Shown here in pieces: positions 35,271 through 44,558 of a stretch of DNA of 64,000 nucleotides. The position numbers and the translations under genes are program-made. Each line of letters begins with the position of its first letter. The first letter of the stretch is position 1. The notes below the pieces were generated by a model that saw only the letters and a list, made by a program, of their open reading frames with translations, had not been told where the DNA came from and searched no databases. The DNA lies in assembly GCF_900142985.1 (NCBI RefSeq), contig NZ_LT670849.1, forward strand, positions 1,798,001 through 1,862,000. The letters are read 5' to 3'. The stretch is from Bradyrhizobium erythrophlei. Lineage in GTDB: Bacteria > Pseudomonadota > Alphaproteobacteria > Rhizobiales > Xanthobacteraceae.

Positions 35271-37694
35271 ATGTATTCCACGACAGTCAATCTGCTGCGG
35301 CACTTCCTGCCGGCACTAGCGATCTTTGGTGCAACGCTCGGCTGGAGTTCGCCGAGCGAAGCGTATGTCCAGAAGATCGTCATCGATCAGCAAATTTCGC
35401 TCAATATCGCGCCGATCACACTGGGGACTTCGACACCCGCTCCGGCGATACCCTACACGATCTATACGGGCCGGATTTTCGGCGAACTGGATCCAAGCGA
35501 TCCGCAACACTCGATCATTACTGACATCGAGCACGCGCCCAAAACGCAGGGCAAGGTCACCTACGTCGCCAACTTTCAGATTGTCACGCCGACCGATCCA
35601 CGCCAGCGCAGCGGCTTGTTGATCCACGAGGTGCCGAACCGCGGCAACAACGCGATCCCGATGACTGCGCTGGTGCAGGGTGCGACCTACTTGCAGAGCG
35701 GCTGGCAAGGCGACCTTCTGGCCCAATGCTCGCCCTCTCCGGCGATCCCGTATCCTTGCTTTGACCTGAACTCCGGACCCTATGGCAGCCTGAACCCCAC
35801 TAGCGGGGCGCTCGTTCCTCCAACTGTATCCGACGTTGCAGGACCTTCGGGGCTGAAGGCTTTAGCGAGTTATGTCGTTCAGGTGCCGGTCGCGACCCAC
35901 GGCAACACGTCGAACAATGGCAATGGACAGGGCAATCACAACGGCGACGATCATGGCGTCGGCAACGTCATTACGGGCCAGGTGTACGGCCACGTCTGCT
36001 CCGGTACGAACGGATGCGGCTTGCCTGTCCCGACGGGCACACCTCCGAGCACCGCGCAGCTGGCCATCCAGGGCCCGGCATTTGTCCCGTATCACCCGGC
36101 GAGCCTGGACACCAAGCAGGCTCAGTTCTGGAGCGTATCGTCTCAAACCGCCGCCGGCGTAACCAGCGCGAAGACGCCGATCCCGAGCGGCCAGTGGGCC
36201 TGGGCGTACTGCCCCACTGGCTGGCCAGGCACGCCAAATCCAAACTGGATTTGCCTGAAGAACAGCACATTCAACCCGAAGCTCGAATATGAAATGGTCT
36301 ACACCGGCGAGAACCCATTGGTGCTTGGTGTCGGATTTGCCGCGTTCCGTGACCTTGCGGCTTTCCTCCGTTACGGCACCGCTGCTCCGGGCGGCGGCCA
36401 AAACCCGATCGCAGGTTCGATCACCGCGGCAATGACCATCGGCGCGTCGCAATCTGCCGCGTTCATCCACGGCTTCGTCTTCTGGGGATTCAACGAAGAA
36501 GGCCGCGACCAATGGGGCCACGATCAACGGGGCCGCATTGTTTTTGACGGCGCCTGGCCGCAAATCGACGGGCGGATGATGGTGATGAACATTCGCTTCG
36601 GACAGCCGAACAACCTCATGTATCTCTACATGGGCGGCGACGAAGCTCCGGTCTGGTGGGCAGACTATCCGAACCTGGCACGTCACCTTCCGCCTGACGG
36701 CATGCTTCACCGCTGCGCGCGGGACAACACGTGTCCGGCAATCCTGGAAACGTTCGCTTCGGCGGAGCTCTACTCCGAAAAGATGGCGGTCTCGCTTTGC
36801 GGCTTCACCTGCGTAGAAGACATTCCGATCCCATCGAACGTCTATCGGTACTACACGCCAGGTGCCACCCACGGCGGCGGCGCGGTCAGCAACACTGCGA
36901 ACCTGTTCAACTGGGTTTCCCCCGCCGCTGTAACCGTACCGACGGGTCAGTCGCTGGCGAACGATCCAATCCCGCTGGCGTACACGAACAACGCGCTGCA
37001 GTACAACTTCATTCAGTTGCTCATGAACGGCGTCGCAATGCCGGCCAGCGTTTATCCGACGCTGTCCAAAGGGCAGCTGGCGCCCAATACCAAACAGGGT
37101 GTCGGATTCCCCGACATTCCCAAAATGCCCTATGGAGGAGACCAGGCCTGGCCGCCGTTTGTCTACAACTTCGGTCCCAGGGAGAATTACGATCAGGAGA
37201 GCGGCGTGCCGACCATTCAGCCGCCGATCATTGAAAGAGTGCTGCCGGTCTATGCCGCCAAGGTGAATGCCGATGGCAATGAGGTTGTGGATGGCCTGCC
37301 GACGATCCTGGGTGACGCTCCGTTGGGCACTTATGTTGGTTGGAACCTCGCCACGACCGGGTGGTACGGCCCCAATGCAAGCAACGGCCCGGGAAGCGTC
37401 GGCCAGGTTTTTGCGGGGGCCGGCAACAGCGGCGGCTACTATCCCTTCTGGGATACAAAAACTAACCGTCAAGCAAATGGTGATCCCCGCCTTTCGCTTG
37501 AGGAGCGGTACGGTACCCATGCTGGCTACGTCTGCGTTGTGACAAAGGCGATAAACAAGGCGCAGCAGCTGCGCTTCCTTCTACCTTCGGACGCACAAAC
37601 GCTGCTTTCGCAGGCGAACTCTTCGAATGTGCTTGTTGCGGTTGCGCCGACGCCAGCCGATACCGCATTAGCAAATTCGTTGTGCTCGAACTGA
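35271..37694 (+). CDS. Large exported alpha/beta hydrolase (PF20091 type), copy 1
   Basis: 807 residues from ATG 35271, after GGGGGAAAC. Signal peptide about 1-31 (ending PSEAY). The family block is TIGASQSAAFIHGFVFWGFN (about 385-405): the GxSQS nucleophile elbow followed by 'GFNE', then GRIVFDGAWPQIDG. Near the N-terminus, SIITDIEHAPKTQGKVTYVA and VPNRGNNAIP are the usual entry blocks. A Gly/Asn/His insert (NNGNGQGNHNGDDHG at about residue 215-230) looks like a loop expansion. The C-terminal part has RYGTHAGYVCVVTKAI. Substrate unknown; presumably an ester. It is a distant paralogue of 39634-41910, with a LysR gene between them. Confidence 0.85.
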   Translation: MYSTTVNLLRHFLPALAIFGATLGWSSPSEAYVQKIVIDQQISLNIAPITLGTSTPAPAIPYTIYTGRIFGELDPSDPQHSIITDIEHAPKTQGKVTYVANFQIVTPTDPRQRSGLLIHEVPNRGNNAIPMTALVQGATYLQSGWQGDLLAQCSPSPAIPYPCFDLNSGPYGSLNPTSGALVPPTVSDVAGPSGLKALASYVVQVPVATHGNTSNNGNGQGNHNGDDHGVGNVITGQVYGHVCSGTNGCGLPVPTGTPPSTAQLAIQGPAFVPYHPASLDTKQAQFWSVSSQTAAGVTSAKTPIPSGQWAWAYCPTGWPGTPNPNWICLKNSTFNPKLEYEMVYTGENPLVLGVGFAAFRDLAAFLRYGTAAPGGGQNPIAGSITAAMTIGASQSAAFIHGFVFWGFNEEGRDQWGHDQRGRIVFDGAWPQIDGRMMVMNIRFGQPNNLMYLYMGGDEAPVWWADYPNLARHLPPDGMLHRCARDNTCPAILETFASAELYSEKMAVSLCGFTCVEDIPIPSNVYRYYTPGATHGGGAVSNTANLFNWVSPAAVTVPTGQSLANDPIPLAYTNNALQYNFIQLLMNGVAMPASVYPTLSKGQLAPNTKQGVGFPDIPKMPYGGDQAWPPFVYNFGPRENYDQESGVPTIQPPIIERVLPVYAAKVNADGNEVVDGLPTILGDAPLGTYVGWNLATTGWYGPNASNGPGSVGQVFAGAGNSGGYYPFWDTKTNRQANGDPRLSLEERYGTHAGYVCVVTKAINKAQQLRFLLPSDAQTLLSQANSSNVLVAVAPTPADTALANSLCSN

Positions 37695-37745
37695 CCTAGC
37701 AGGCCGACTAAACCAATGCGACCGACACAGCGGTGGATCACTCAA

Positions 37746-37773
37746 CGGCGGATCCGGACAACCTGATCCGCCG
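37746..37773 (+). terminator. Terminator hairpin after hydrolase copy 1
   Basis: CGGCGGATC and GATCCGCCG form a perfect 9-bp stem around a 10-nt loop, 51 bp beyond the stop codon, followed by a weakly T-containing sequence (cttggtt). Confidence 0.6.
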
Positions 37774-38109
37774 CTTGGTTGCTGTGCCAGTATCTAGAAG
37801 TTCTCGCCGGTCCAGACCCTAACTTGAGCACGTCGCACCGGTTGCGGAGCGCATTGCGTCGACTAGGCTGGACAATGGAAGAGTCCCCGAGGTGGGGTTG
37901 ATCAAAACCCGGCGCGGAAGCTAGCTATGAAGCCTTGTTTTCTGGCTGCCTGGCCGCTCGGCCGGGTTCGGTACGAGAACGCCACCTGATCCGCCCAGCG
38001 TCTTTGCCGACAGTCTCTCGGATACGTTCTCAAGGCGCATGGTAGCTAGTAATGCATGAGTACAGCCGATTCATTCCTAAGAGCTATGTCGAGGACCTTC
38101 GGGGCGGCT
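37774..38109. other. Intergenic region between convergent hydrolase and LysR genes
   Basis: 336 bp with no gene that I can support. The region looks like ordinary spacer DNA. Confidence 0.5.
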
Positions 38110-39093
38110 CTATCGAAACGAGTCAATCGGGTCGCAATTGATTGCATCGTCGGACTCCCAAGCGAACGGCAACGGTACCGAGGTTCCGTGACCCGTCTTT
38201 CGAACATGCATATTCGCCTCGATGATCGCATTTCGGATCTCCGAGACGAACGAGTAAAAGGCCAATGACTTGGGCCGGTTGGACTTCGACAGGATACCTG
38301 CGGTGCGAAGCGGTGTCGGGCTCTCCAACGGAATAAAACGAACGTTTGGGAATAGCTTTGCGAAATGCTTGGAGACTATGGCGCCGATGTTCAATTCCTG
38401 GACCAGGCTGATCATCGGCGCGGCCCCATTCATTTCGGCGACAATGATCGGCTCGGCGCCGATCGATTTGAAGTTGCTATCGAGAATATGCCGCGTATCA
38501 GAGCTCTTGGTCTGCATTACAAGCTCTTGTCGATGCAGTTCTACCAGCCTCATTCGTTTACGTGCCGCGAAGGGATGGTCCAGACCAACGGCCAGCACCA
38601 TTTCGTCGATATAGAGCGGTTCAAACATGAAGCCCGGCCGCAATGCAGGACGATACGCGATGCCCAAGTCAATCTTTTCCTGATCCAGTTGCTCCTCGAC
38701 CTCGTCAACGGGCAGTTCCAAAACCGTGACGCTGACCGCGGGATAGCGACGCAGAAAGGCCGCGACGGAGGACGGGACGAACTTGACGTTGAATGTGTAG
38801 GTTGAACCGATCTTGAGGGTACCCTGGCGTTGCCCCGGTGTTGCCTTCAACGATCGAACGCCATTGTCGATTTCGCGCAACCCGCGGGTCACGCCCGCCA
38901 GCAGCAGTTCGCCAGCTTCGGTGATCACTACGCGCTTTCCGATCCGCGAGAAAAGCGGCTGTCCGAGCTCATCTTCCAGTTGCTTGATCTGATGGGAAAG
39001 CGTGGACTGCGTAACGTGAACCTTCTCGGCCGCGCGGGTAAAGCTCAATTCCTCGGCCAACGCGGCGAAATAGCGAAGATGACGAAGTTCCAT
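38110..39093 (-). CDS. LysR-family transcriptional regulator
   Basis: 327 residues from ATG 39093 (MELRHLRYFAALAEELSFTR). The N-terminal winged HTH has FTRAAEKVHVTQSTLSHQIK and LEDELGQPLFSRIGKRVVIT; the effector domain (about 90-295) has KIGSTYTFNVKFVPSSVAAF and ELPVDEVEEQLDQEKIDLGI, closest in style to the CynR/CbbR group. The last 25 residues are an extension. It reads the same way as the PF20091-type hydrolase at 39634-41910 located upstream of it, and convergently with hydrolase copy 1, so either hydrolase could be its target; the palindromic sites at 35088 and 42080 are candidate binding sites. Confidence 0.92.
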   Translation of the reverse strand: MELRHLRYFAALAEELSFTRAAEKVHVTQSTLSHQIKQLEDELGQPLFSRIGKRVVITEAGELLLAGVTRGLREIDNGVRSLKATPGQRQGTLKIGSTYTFNVKFVPSSVAAFLRRYPAVSVTVLELPVDEVEEQLDQEKIDLGIAYRPALRPGFMFEPLYIDEMVLAVGLDHPFAARKRMRLVELHRQELVMQTKSSDTRHILDSNFKSIGAEPIIVAEMNGAAPMISLVQELNIGAIVSKHFAKLFPNVRFIPLESPTPLRTAGILSKSNRPKSLAFYSFVSEIRNAIIEANMHVRKTGHGTSVPLPFAWESDDAINCDPIDSFR

Positions 39094-39572
39094 CGTTTCT
39101 TATCCTCACGCAGATGGCAGCTTCAAACTCGATGACCTGCCTGCTACTACTAAAACCAGGACGTGAGTCACTCTGCCGCGTCGGCCTCCCAACCAACGGG
39201 ACCCAGCGCCGGTCGGAGACGACAAGCACCGAATCAAATTGTTGCCGATGTGATGGCGCTTGGTAATTTTCCGTGGCGTCGCCACCCCACCGATCCGGTA
39301 ATCTCGCATGTTTTTAGGCGTGTCGACAAGTTTCTCGCGCGTCAGATCGCGGCCTGTGCGACGCTGGGCTACAGCAAGCAGATAGGTATCGCCAAGCATA
39401 CGCATTCAAACAGATTTGGACGCCGCTTGGGCCGATCGGGTAAAGCCGCAACCGAGCCTCACGAAACTTGATCATGTCGGGTTTGTCGGAATTGCGAAAC
39501 GGCCGCCGAATTGGCGCGCCTGATTAATCGTCAGCTCACCGACATTGAGCGACCCGCCACTCTCGAAGATAC
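39094..39572. other. Intergenic region with possible coding remnants
   Basis: No complete gene. Just before 39573 a plus-strand frame reads CRNCETAAELARLINRQLTD and ends TAG within the hairpin; it is protein-like and may be the end of a decayed small gene. The promoter of the LysR gene lies in the first 150 bp. Confidence 0.4.
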
Positions 39573-39606
39573 CAACAGGTAGCCAGTTTGTGCTCGCTAC
39601 CTGTTG
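39573..39606 (-). terminator. Terminator hairpin after hydrolase copy 2
   Basis: CAACAGGTAGC and GCTACCTGTTG pair perfectly over 11 bp with a 12-nt loop, 28 bp past the stop of the minus-strand gene (39634). Confidence 0.7.
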
Positions 39607-39633
39607 CCGGGGGATCTTGGTCAGCTTGGAGAG

Positions 39634-41910
39634 TTAGTGGTCGTGACTGTGATCGTTCCCATCCTCATCTCCGCGCTCGTAGTGCACGTGGTAGTGATAG
39701 TTAGGCGGCATGTGCCCCTTACACGCCGGCACCGGATCCGGAGCTGACGTACTCTGGCCTGCGGGCGGCGCGGGAACGCCGGCCGTCAGACCTGCCTGTA
39801 GCAGACGGTTCACGATGTCTTGCGTGTCGTCGCAAATCAGGAAGCGGTCCCTGACAAGTTGATCGACGGCAACCACAACCTTGGCCCGATACTCGGCGAA
39901 CGAAGGATAACGCTCCTGGACCGACGGTCGCGGATCACCCGCAGTCGTGCGCGCCGCCTTCGTTGACTGGAACGGAATGTATTGGCCGGTCGCCTCACAT
40001 CCGTCGTTCGCCCAGACACCGGAGCGCAGTCCCCAGCCGGTGTATGTCGCCAGCGGCACCACCAGTTCCGGCAAGCGGATTCCGGCAATATCATTGCCGT
40101 CGCTATCGGTCCTCGGCACGTAGCTTGGATAGATCTTGCCATTGGCTGGATTATCCTCGTAGGGCGACGTGAAGACCGGCGGATTGATCGTCGGCACGAA
40201 TGTCTTGTAGAAGTCCGGCCCCATGTTGAACCGATACCGTGTGGTCTTCAGGCCGGTATAGGTGACGCCCGGAATGTGTGGGAAGCCTACCGCGTCCTGA
40301 TTGGGCGCCACCAGCGTGTGATCCCGCAGTAATGGCACTCGCGAGGCTGGCGGCTGGATTCCGGACAATGACCATTCGTCCAGATCGGTCCAGAGCGCCC
40401 GCTGCACCGGAGCAGAGTCGAGCGGGTTTTGTAACTGCTGGCACAAGCCCTTCGAGGTCGGATCGCCGGCACCACCGTGCTGCTTGCTGGACAGCAGATA
40501 GTTTCGCGTCAGCGGATGATCCGGTAGATCGAATTTTCCGGTCGGATCGGTGCTCATCAGCGAGCCTGCTTTCACCCAGAACTCGTTGGCCGAATAGAAC
40601 TCCGTGGCCAACGGGCAAGTGTGAGTTTCTTCGCACCTCTTGTAGCGCCAGTCGCTGGTGCCGGAGATCGGATCGAAGGTCGGCACGTTGGCGAAGGGGT
40701 AAAGGCCTTCGAGATAGAGTAGTTCCTGCCGGTTGCGGTTGGTCCGCTTGGTCTGCGACCAGCGGTAGTTCATGTTGATCCCGTCGCCGGCACCGATCCA
40801 CTGCATCATGCCATCGAAGACCTGCCGGTGGTTCTCGTCCTCATTGAAGCCGAGGTGCACGAAGTCATTCAACGTTCGCGCGGGCTGCGAGGATGTCTCG
40901 GTGTAGATACGGCTAATGTGGCCGTTGATCGGATTCGGCGTGCCGAAGTCGTCATGCGAAGCGAACCGCAGGAAGGAATTGAAATCGCGGATCGCCGCGA
41001 AACCAAGTCCATTCACTGTCGGGTTCTTGGCCGTGTAGGAGAACTCGTAGATGTCGTTGTTGACGAAATTCCCCGTGGTCAACCTGATCGCCCGGTTGGG
41101 GAGCGTCCCGCTCGGTGGGTTCAGCGGATCGGGTGCGCTGGTATAGGCCCAGCCGCTGGCCGGCACCGGCACCGGCGGATCATCGAGATGGACACGATGG
41201 GTCAGCGTGGCCTTGCTCTGGTCGGTCGTGGCCGGCGGGTAAACCAGCGCGAAGCTGGCGGCGCCCGTTACGATGTATTCATAGGCTGGCCCGGTCACGG
41301 GATTGTTCGGATCGGTGCCGACGATCGGCAACGAGGCCGTCGCGGTGAGACCGTTCAGCGGCCCGAGATTATTTTCCCAGCCTGACCAGACTGTGGTGTA
41401 GCCGCGGGTCCACAGGAAGGAATCATCCAGAATTGTCGGATCGGTGAGCGCCTGCGGATCGTTGGTTCCAGTCGGCGTGTTGTTCAGCGTCTGATAGGTC
41501 TTGCCGCCGCGATTCGGCGGCTCATACATCATTTTGTGATTGCCCTTGCTCGGATCCACCGGCTGCAAAATGTAGAAATTGTGCGAATAGACGACATGAC
41601 CCTGCGCGTTCTTCGGCGCGAGCTGGATGTCGGTGATAAGCGCATTCTGCGGATTATTGGGGTCCACCTCGCCGGTTGCAATCCCGGTAATGAACTGATA
41701 CTGGCCCACGCCGGCAAACGAATGGCCGCCGAAGGCTATGCCGCTGTTCAGGATCTGGATCTTTGTGATGCGCGCCTGCGCATCGGGCGTGGCGGCCATG
41801 ACACTAATCACCGCGAGGCTTGCAGCGCCGAGCCATTTCAGTTTGGGCTTTGTCAGTTTGCGCTTTGAACTGGAGACACGAAAAGGCGCACCGCTTGCGG
41901 TGTGAACCAT
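39634..41910 (-). CDS. Large exported alpha/beta hydrolase (PF20091 type), copy 2
   Basis: 758 residues from ATG 41910, preceded by GGGAGG. A basic N-terminal region and a hydrophobic segment (about 28-46, WLGAASLAVISVMAATPDAQA) form a long export signal. Family blocks: NALITDIQLAPKNAQGHVVY, YEPPNRGGKTYQ, and TETSSQPARTLNDFVHLGFN (about 360-380). Here the usual G-x-S-Q-S-G-R elbow reads T-S-S-Q-P-A-R, so the first Gly and second Ser are changed; the nucleophile Ser seems kept, but activity is uncertain. The C-terminus is YHYHVHYERGDEDGNDHSHD plus H, a His/Asp-rich tail. Distant paralogue of copy 1 at 35271. Confidence 0.82.
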   Translation of the reverse strand: MVHTASGAPFRVSSSKRKLTKPKLKWLGAASLAVISVMAATPDAQARITKIQILNSGIAFGGHSFAGVGQYQFITGIATGEVDPNNPQNALITDIQLAPKNAQGHVVYSHNFYILQPVDPSKGNHKMMYEPPNRGGKTYQTLNNTPTGTNDPQALTDPTILDDSFLWTRGYTTVWSGWENNLGPLNGLTATASLPIVGTDPNNPVTGPAYEYIVTGAASFALVYPPATTDQSKATLTHRVHLDDPPVPVPASGWAYTSAPDPLNPPSGTLPNRAIRLTTGNFVNNDIYEFSYTAKNPTVNGLGFAAIRDFNSFLRFASHDDFGTPNPINGHISRIYTETSSQPARTLNDFVHLGFNEDENHRQVFDGMMQWIGAGDGINMNYRWSQTKRTNRNRQELLYLEGLYPFANVPTFDPISGTSDWRYKRCEETHTCPLATEFYSANEFWVKAGSLMSTDPTGKFDLPDHPLTRNYLLSSKQHGGAGDPTSKGLCQQLQNPLDSAPVQRALWTDLDEWSLSGIQPPASRVPLLRDHTLVAPNQDAVGFPHIPGVTYTGLKTTRYRFNMGPDFYKTFVPTINPPVFTSPYEDNPANGKIYPSYVPRTDSDGNDIAGIRLPELVVPLATYTGWGLRSGVWANDGCEATGQYIPFQSTKAARTTAGDPRPSVQERYPSFAEYRAKVVVAVDQLVRDRFLICDDTQDIVNRLLQAGLTAGVPAPPAGQSTSAPDPVPACKGHMPPNYHYHVHYERGDEDGNDHSHDH

Positions 41911-42441
41911 AGGGACCTCCCGACTGTTGTTATCCGTCCTTCCGATTCTGCCAGGGCGGCAGATCGAGAACGGTTGAGCGGTAGCAACGTAAGTTGCAAT
42001 TACGCGCTAGGCAAGCACGATGAATACGAATGCAATCCGGACACGCGTGCGCAACGTCAACGGCGACAGCATACGTTTCTTCGCAATGCGAAATCCGAAA
42101 AAGCCGATCATGCATCGCACAACATACGTCCAACATCAACGCGAGGCATGGCATCACAACGGCCGTCTGTCCTGAACAGCGCCGTTCGTTTCACCGCGCT
42201 TACCCCCCGAGGTCCCTTGGCTATTCCAGCCGTCGCCTCTCGAATGCATCTCCTGCGGCCATGGTCGCGCTACGGCGCGGGTAAAGCGACCGGTTTGCCT
42301 TTCTCGACGATGTAGCGCCACCACGCTCGTTTCGTACGAGACACCACTGCTTCGACTTGCGATGGAGCATCCGCGCGGCCCGCGCGTACGTAGTTGACAC
42401 CCTGCCGTAGCAGCTACACGCGTTGGGTGCCGCATCTGTCA
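41911..42441. other. Long region upstream of hydrolase copy 2
   Basis: 531 bp. It includes a palindrome TTCGCA-A-TGCGAA at 42080-42092, similar in core (TTCGCA/TGCGAA) to the TCGCAATTGCGA palindrome upstream of hydrolase copy 1. The promoter of the gene at 41910 must lie here. No gene called; the plus- and minus-strand frames overlap each other and have no family signature. Confidence 0.5.
42080..42092. promoter_or_regulatory. TTCGCA-TGCGAA palindrome, operator candidate
   Basis: A perfect inverted repeat TTCGCA, one central A, TGCGAA, about 170 bp upstream of the hydrolase copy 2 start. It shares TCGCA/TGCGA half-sites with the palindrome at 35088-35099 upstream of hydrolase copy 1, which suggests a common regulator. 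Confidence 0.4.
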
Positions 42442-42472
42442 GAAGAGCCGCCATACGAGATGGCGGCTCTTC
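42442..42472 (-). terminator. Strong terminator after LVIVD gene 2
   Basis: GAAGAGCCGCCAT and ATGGCGGCTCTTC form a perfect 13-bp stem with a 5-nt loop, 32 bp past the stop codon of the minus-strand gene (42504). Confidence 0.8.
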
Positions 42473-42503
42473 CGCAGTGTCAGATCGGTTGGGCCAACCC
42501 TGC

Positions 42504-44558
42504 TTATTGTTGCCGCACCTGGATGTTGCCGTTGTCGACGGCGCCGCCGACCGTATAGCTGCATCCGTCTGTACAGGTCAGGTAGAACTGGTCAGGCGTC
42601 TTGCGGATATGGGGATCGTGGTCGCGCCAGCGCGGATCGAGCCATTCGAGGTCCTGAATGAGCTCACGCAACAGTTGCTGACCATTGCTGTGCGCCAACG
42701 CGACGTGCGCCGGGCCGCCATCCCATTCTCCGTTGTCCTGGACACAAACACGGAAGCTTGCAGGCTTGCCGTTGAACAGACCATTGCCCGAAAACTCGAC
42801 GGCATTGGCGCCCACCGTCACCGTGCCGCACTGATTTCGCACGCTGCCAAGCGAGACGAACTCGTTCAGGCGGATGGTGGTTCGGTTGGCCTGGTCGCTG
42901 AGTTCGAGATTACCTTCGATACGACCTAGGCCAGCGTCCACTCTCTTGGCACTCACGCTGAATTGGATATCGGCTTTATGGCCGTTGCCATTGCCTTTAC
43001 CGTTGCCGGAATCCGCAGGTACATTACCCGCAATCATCCCACCGCCGGTTGCGGCTTTACGCAGACACGCATTGTACTTCGGGTCCGTGATTTCCAGAAT
43101 CTCCAGGCCGTTATCGGTCCAACCCGTATAGAGGAAGCAATTCGCTTCGTCGTAAGGGATGGGCGGAGCACTATGGTCGGACGCATTGGACGGCGTCAAA
43201 GCGGGATTGGCAGGCGAGTTGTAGTAGGCGACCTCTTTCGGGTTCGTCGGATCGCTGAAGTCCACAACGCGCACACCCGACCAGTACGCCGCATACAACA
43301 CCTGCGACATGTGGTTCTTGTTGTCGACGCCGACATAGTGCGGGTAGTACGTCTGTCCATTCTCCCCGATAGTGCAGTTCGCTGCATCATTTATCGCCGG
43401 ATTCCACGTTGCCACGATCTTCGGATTCAATTCATCCGAAATATCGATCAGGCGTGAATAGGTTCTCTGGAGGCAATTGCCGCCCGAGTTCACCTGGAAA
43501 AGCGCCGGGCCCTCGTCCGTTGTAATGATATACGGCTTGCCGTTCTTGTGGACCACATATTGGGTGGTATGGGCGCTCGCGGACGTCCCGTTCCCATATG
43601 CCGCCGTCGGCTGATCGCACCAGGAGAACCACTTGATAAATTTCAGCTGTGGATTCGGACGGCGCTTGGCGATATCCGAAGAGTCCATGATCATCATGCC
43701 GTTGGCGCACGTGCCCACTGGATTGAAGCCGGCGCCACCGTAGAGAGCCATGTAGAGCCGGGTGCCGTCGAAGTTGGTCGTCACATCGTGGAAGTTCGAC
43801 GTCGAGGCAACCATGTCACGAATCTCCGGCGGAAGTTGCAGCCGGTTCCAGTTGATATAGTCGACAGGATTCGCGGGGTCATCAAACGTCACCGCGTGCA
43901 CGTCGACACGGGTGGGCTCAAGCAGGATGTTGCTTCCGATGAAGGGCACGCCCCAGAAGGTCTTGCCGTCATAGTGCAACCATCCGCCGTGATTGTCCTG
44001 AACATTATGCAATCCGGCGTATCCAGGCGTCTGGTGGGTCGACTTGAACGACGGATGCAAGCAGTCTTCTGAGACGTCATAGACGTCCACATCCGGCAAT
44101 TGCTGGCCTGATCCCAGCAGAATTCCGTTCTGTGCCCTCAGCCCCTCATATGACTGCAGCATTGCGGGGGTGCGAAGAAGCACGCCAGTTGTCGGATTTG
44201 ACGGGACAGACACGTCAAGCACGTACACGCCGGTGGTCGGCAAAGCCGGATTGGACGGGTTGCGTATGCTCGAATAGGCACAGGGACCCCAGATGGCAGT
44301 CGCACCATAAGTCCCGCGGTTGAACAGAACGTTCTGACCGACCTTGTTCATGCGGCACCAGAAGCCCTTAAAGCCGCCGGCCACCGTTCTCACATCTAGC
44401 GGAACATCGCCCTGCAAACCGGTTTCCGGCTGGTCTCCCGGCCCAGGCACGCATGCGGTCGTCGCCTGCGCGTGATCCGTTCCACCGAACGCTGAAATCG
44501 CCAGGGTGAGCAAAAAGGCCATCCCCACGTTTCGCGGCCTTAGCAAAAGCCTGAACAT
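42504..44558 (-). CDS. Exported LVIVD-repeat protein 2
   Basis: 684 residues from ATG 44558 (MFRLLLRPRNVGMAFLLTLA). Signal peptide about 1-32 (ending DHAQA). LVIVD-like units include VYVLDVSVPSNPTTGVLLRT, VDVYDVSEDCLHPSFKSTHQ, VHAVTFDDPANPVDYINWNR, LIDISDELNPKIVATWNPAI, VRVVDFSDPTNPKEVAYYNS and LEILEITDPKYNACLRK, which should form a propeller. A Gly/Asn/Lys linker (SGNGKGNGNGHK, about residue 525) joins a C-terminal domain of about 150 residues (IQFSVSAKRVDAGLGRIEGN onward) with several Cys, unlike LVIVD protein 1. It faces the cupredoxin operon divergently (start-to-start 248 bp) and may share regulation with it. Confidence 0.82.
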   Translation of the reverse strand: MFRLLLRPRNVGMAFLLTLAISAFGGTDHAQATTACVPGPGDQPETGLQGDVPLDVRTVAGGFKGFWCRMNKVGQNVLFNRGTYGATAIWGPCAYSSIRNPSNPALPTTGVYVLDVSVPSNPTTGVLLRTPAMLQSYEGLRAQNGILLGSGQQLPDVDVYDVSEDCLHPSFKSTHQTPGYAGLHNVQDNHGGWLHYDGKTFWGVPFIGSNILLEPTRVDVHAVTFDDPANPVDYINWNRLQLPPEIRDMVASTSNFHDVTTNFDGTRLYMALYGGAGFNPVGTCANGMMIMDSSDIAKRRPNPQLKFIKWFSWCDQPTAAYGNGTSASAHTTQYVVHKNGKPYIITTDEGPALFQVNSGGNCLQRTYSRLIDISDELNPKIVATWNPAINDAANCTIGENGQTYYPHYVGVDNKNHMSQVLYAAYWSGVRVVDFSDPTNPKEVAYYNSPANPALTPSNASDHSAPPIPYDEANCFLYTGWTDNGLEILEITDPKYNACLRKAATGGGMIAGNVPADSGNGKGNGNGHKADIQFSVSAKRVDAGLGRIEGNLELSDQANRTTIRLNEFVSLGSVRNQCGTVTVGANAVEFSGNGLFNGKPASFRVCVQDNGEWDGGPAHVALAHSNGQQLLRELIQDLEWLDPRWRDHDPHIRKTPDQFYLTCTDGCSYTVGGAVDNGNIQVRQQ

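Noticed and set aside
35862..37520. 552-codon minus-strand frame
   Set aside because: A long shadow of the PF20091 hydrolase in GC-rich DNA; Arg/Val/Asp-rich with no motifs or ribosome binding site.
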